A stretch of 18,108 nt of DNA from Polyrhizophydium stewartii. Lineage: Eukaryota > Chytridiomycota > Chytridiomycetes > Rhizophydiales. The DNA lies in the NCBI GenBank assembly GCA_027604665.1, contig JADGIZ010000248.1, forward strand, positions 1 through 18,108, given 5' to 3'. Under the pieces are notes generated by a model. The model saw only the letters and a list, made by a program, of their open reading frames with translations. It was not told where the DNA came from and did not search any database. The position numbers and the translations under genes are program-made. Shown here in pieces: positions 17,891-18,108 of this stretch; position 1 is the stretch's first letter; each line of letters starts with the position of its first letter.

Positions 17891-18004
17891 GGCTCACTGC
17901 GGCCGCCCGCCCGCAGGCACCACTCGCACACACTCGCCCGGTGCGCCTGCCTGCCGCCGCCGCCGTTGCCCGCAACCGCACACCCGCTGACGCCCGCCGC
18001 AGCC

Positions 18005-18108
18005 ATGCTCGCCACCGCAATCGTCCTCGCCCTCGCCACGGCCGTGTCGGCGCGCTTCGGCCAGCAGAACCCCGCCGCCCAGGGCACCGTCCAGGCCGCG
18101 CTCGACAA
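18005..18108 (+). CDS. Secreted protein of unknown function, N-terminal fragment
   Basis: The frame starts at an ATG (context gcagccATG) and stays open to the window end, giving 34 codons. The N-terminus MLATAIVLALATAVSA is a textbook signal peptide with an Ala-x-Ala-like cleavage site before RFGQQNPAAQGTVQAALD. Codons are strongly C/G-ending, as in the neighbouring real genes. The TATA box and the signal peptide together support a real gene. The family cannot be named from this fragment. The 5' leader contains CTGAC followed by CGCAG just before the ATG, so a leader intron is possible. Confidence 0.6.
   Translation, partial: MLATAIVLALATAVSARFGQQNPAAQGTVQAALD

Noticed and set aside
17323..18108. 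261-residue minus-strand open frame at the window end
   Set aside because: It overlaps the TATA box and signal-peptide gene in antisense, and its Ala/Arg/Pro-rich content has no domain.

Overview
This is a GC-rich, intron-dense eukaryotic window that most likely comes from a zoosporic, chytrid-type fungus. Two genes encode parts of a motile flagellum: the axonemal central-pair protein SPAG16/PF20 and the basal-body/satellite protein CEP131. They sit beside genes of fungal character: a GH5 glucosylceramide/sterol-glucoside hydrolase and a mitoribosomal bS1m/Mrp51-like protein. The F-box-like ankyrin protein belongs to a type I remember as expanded in chytrids such as Polyrhizophydium. Species assignment is inference from memory; the gene content is read directly.

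Layout. 1-2262 (+): 3' part of a GH5_12-type glucosidase with one intron. 2556-5583 (-): SPAG16/PF20, ten exons, 653 aa. 5632-9720 (+): CEP131/AZI1, thirteen exons, 1053 aa, head-to-head with SPAG16 across only 48 bp. 9941-11515 (-): MAK16, seven exons, 332 aa, convergent with CEP131. 11614-12646 (+): SRR1-domain protein, five exons, 254 aa, divergent from MAK16 across 98 bp. 12703-13866 (+): intronless Mrp51-like mitoribosomal protein, 56 bp after SRR1, with a perfect-pairing hairpin in the gap. 13934-14746 (-): FHA-domain protein, three exons, 222 aa. 14854-16932 (-): intronless F-box-like/ankyrin protein, 692 aa. 16933-18004: about 1 kb with no confident gene, ending in a TATA promoter for a signal-peptide protein starting at 18005 and running off the window.

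Exon models were built by hand. Reading frames close exactly across all 34 introns, and spliced lengths fit the families (SPAG16, CEP131, MAK16 and SRR1 all near animal or yeast sizes). Introns are about 57-200 nt. They mostly start GTG (29 of 34) and usually carry a CTGAC/CTAAC/CTGAT-like branch site shortly before the acceptor.

How the genes relate. SPAG16 and CEP131 both serve the zoospore flagellum and probably share one bidirectional promoter. MAK16 (60S biogenesis) and the Mrp51-like protein (mitochondrial small subunit) serve ribosomes. The FHA protein resembles the FHA half of Fhl1/forkhead regulators but lacks a forkhead domain and has lost key phosphothreonine-pocket residues. The remaining genes show no clear shared pathway. 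I found no CRISPR array, tRNA, rRNA or intact mobile element.
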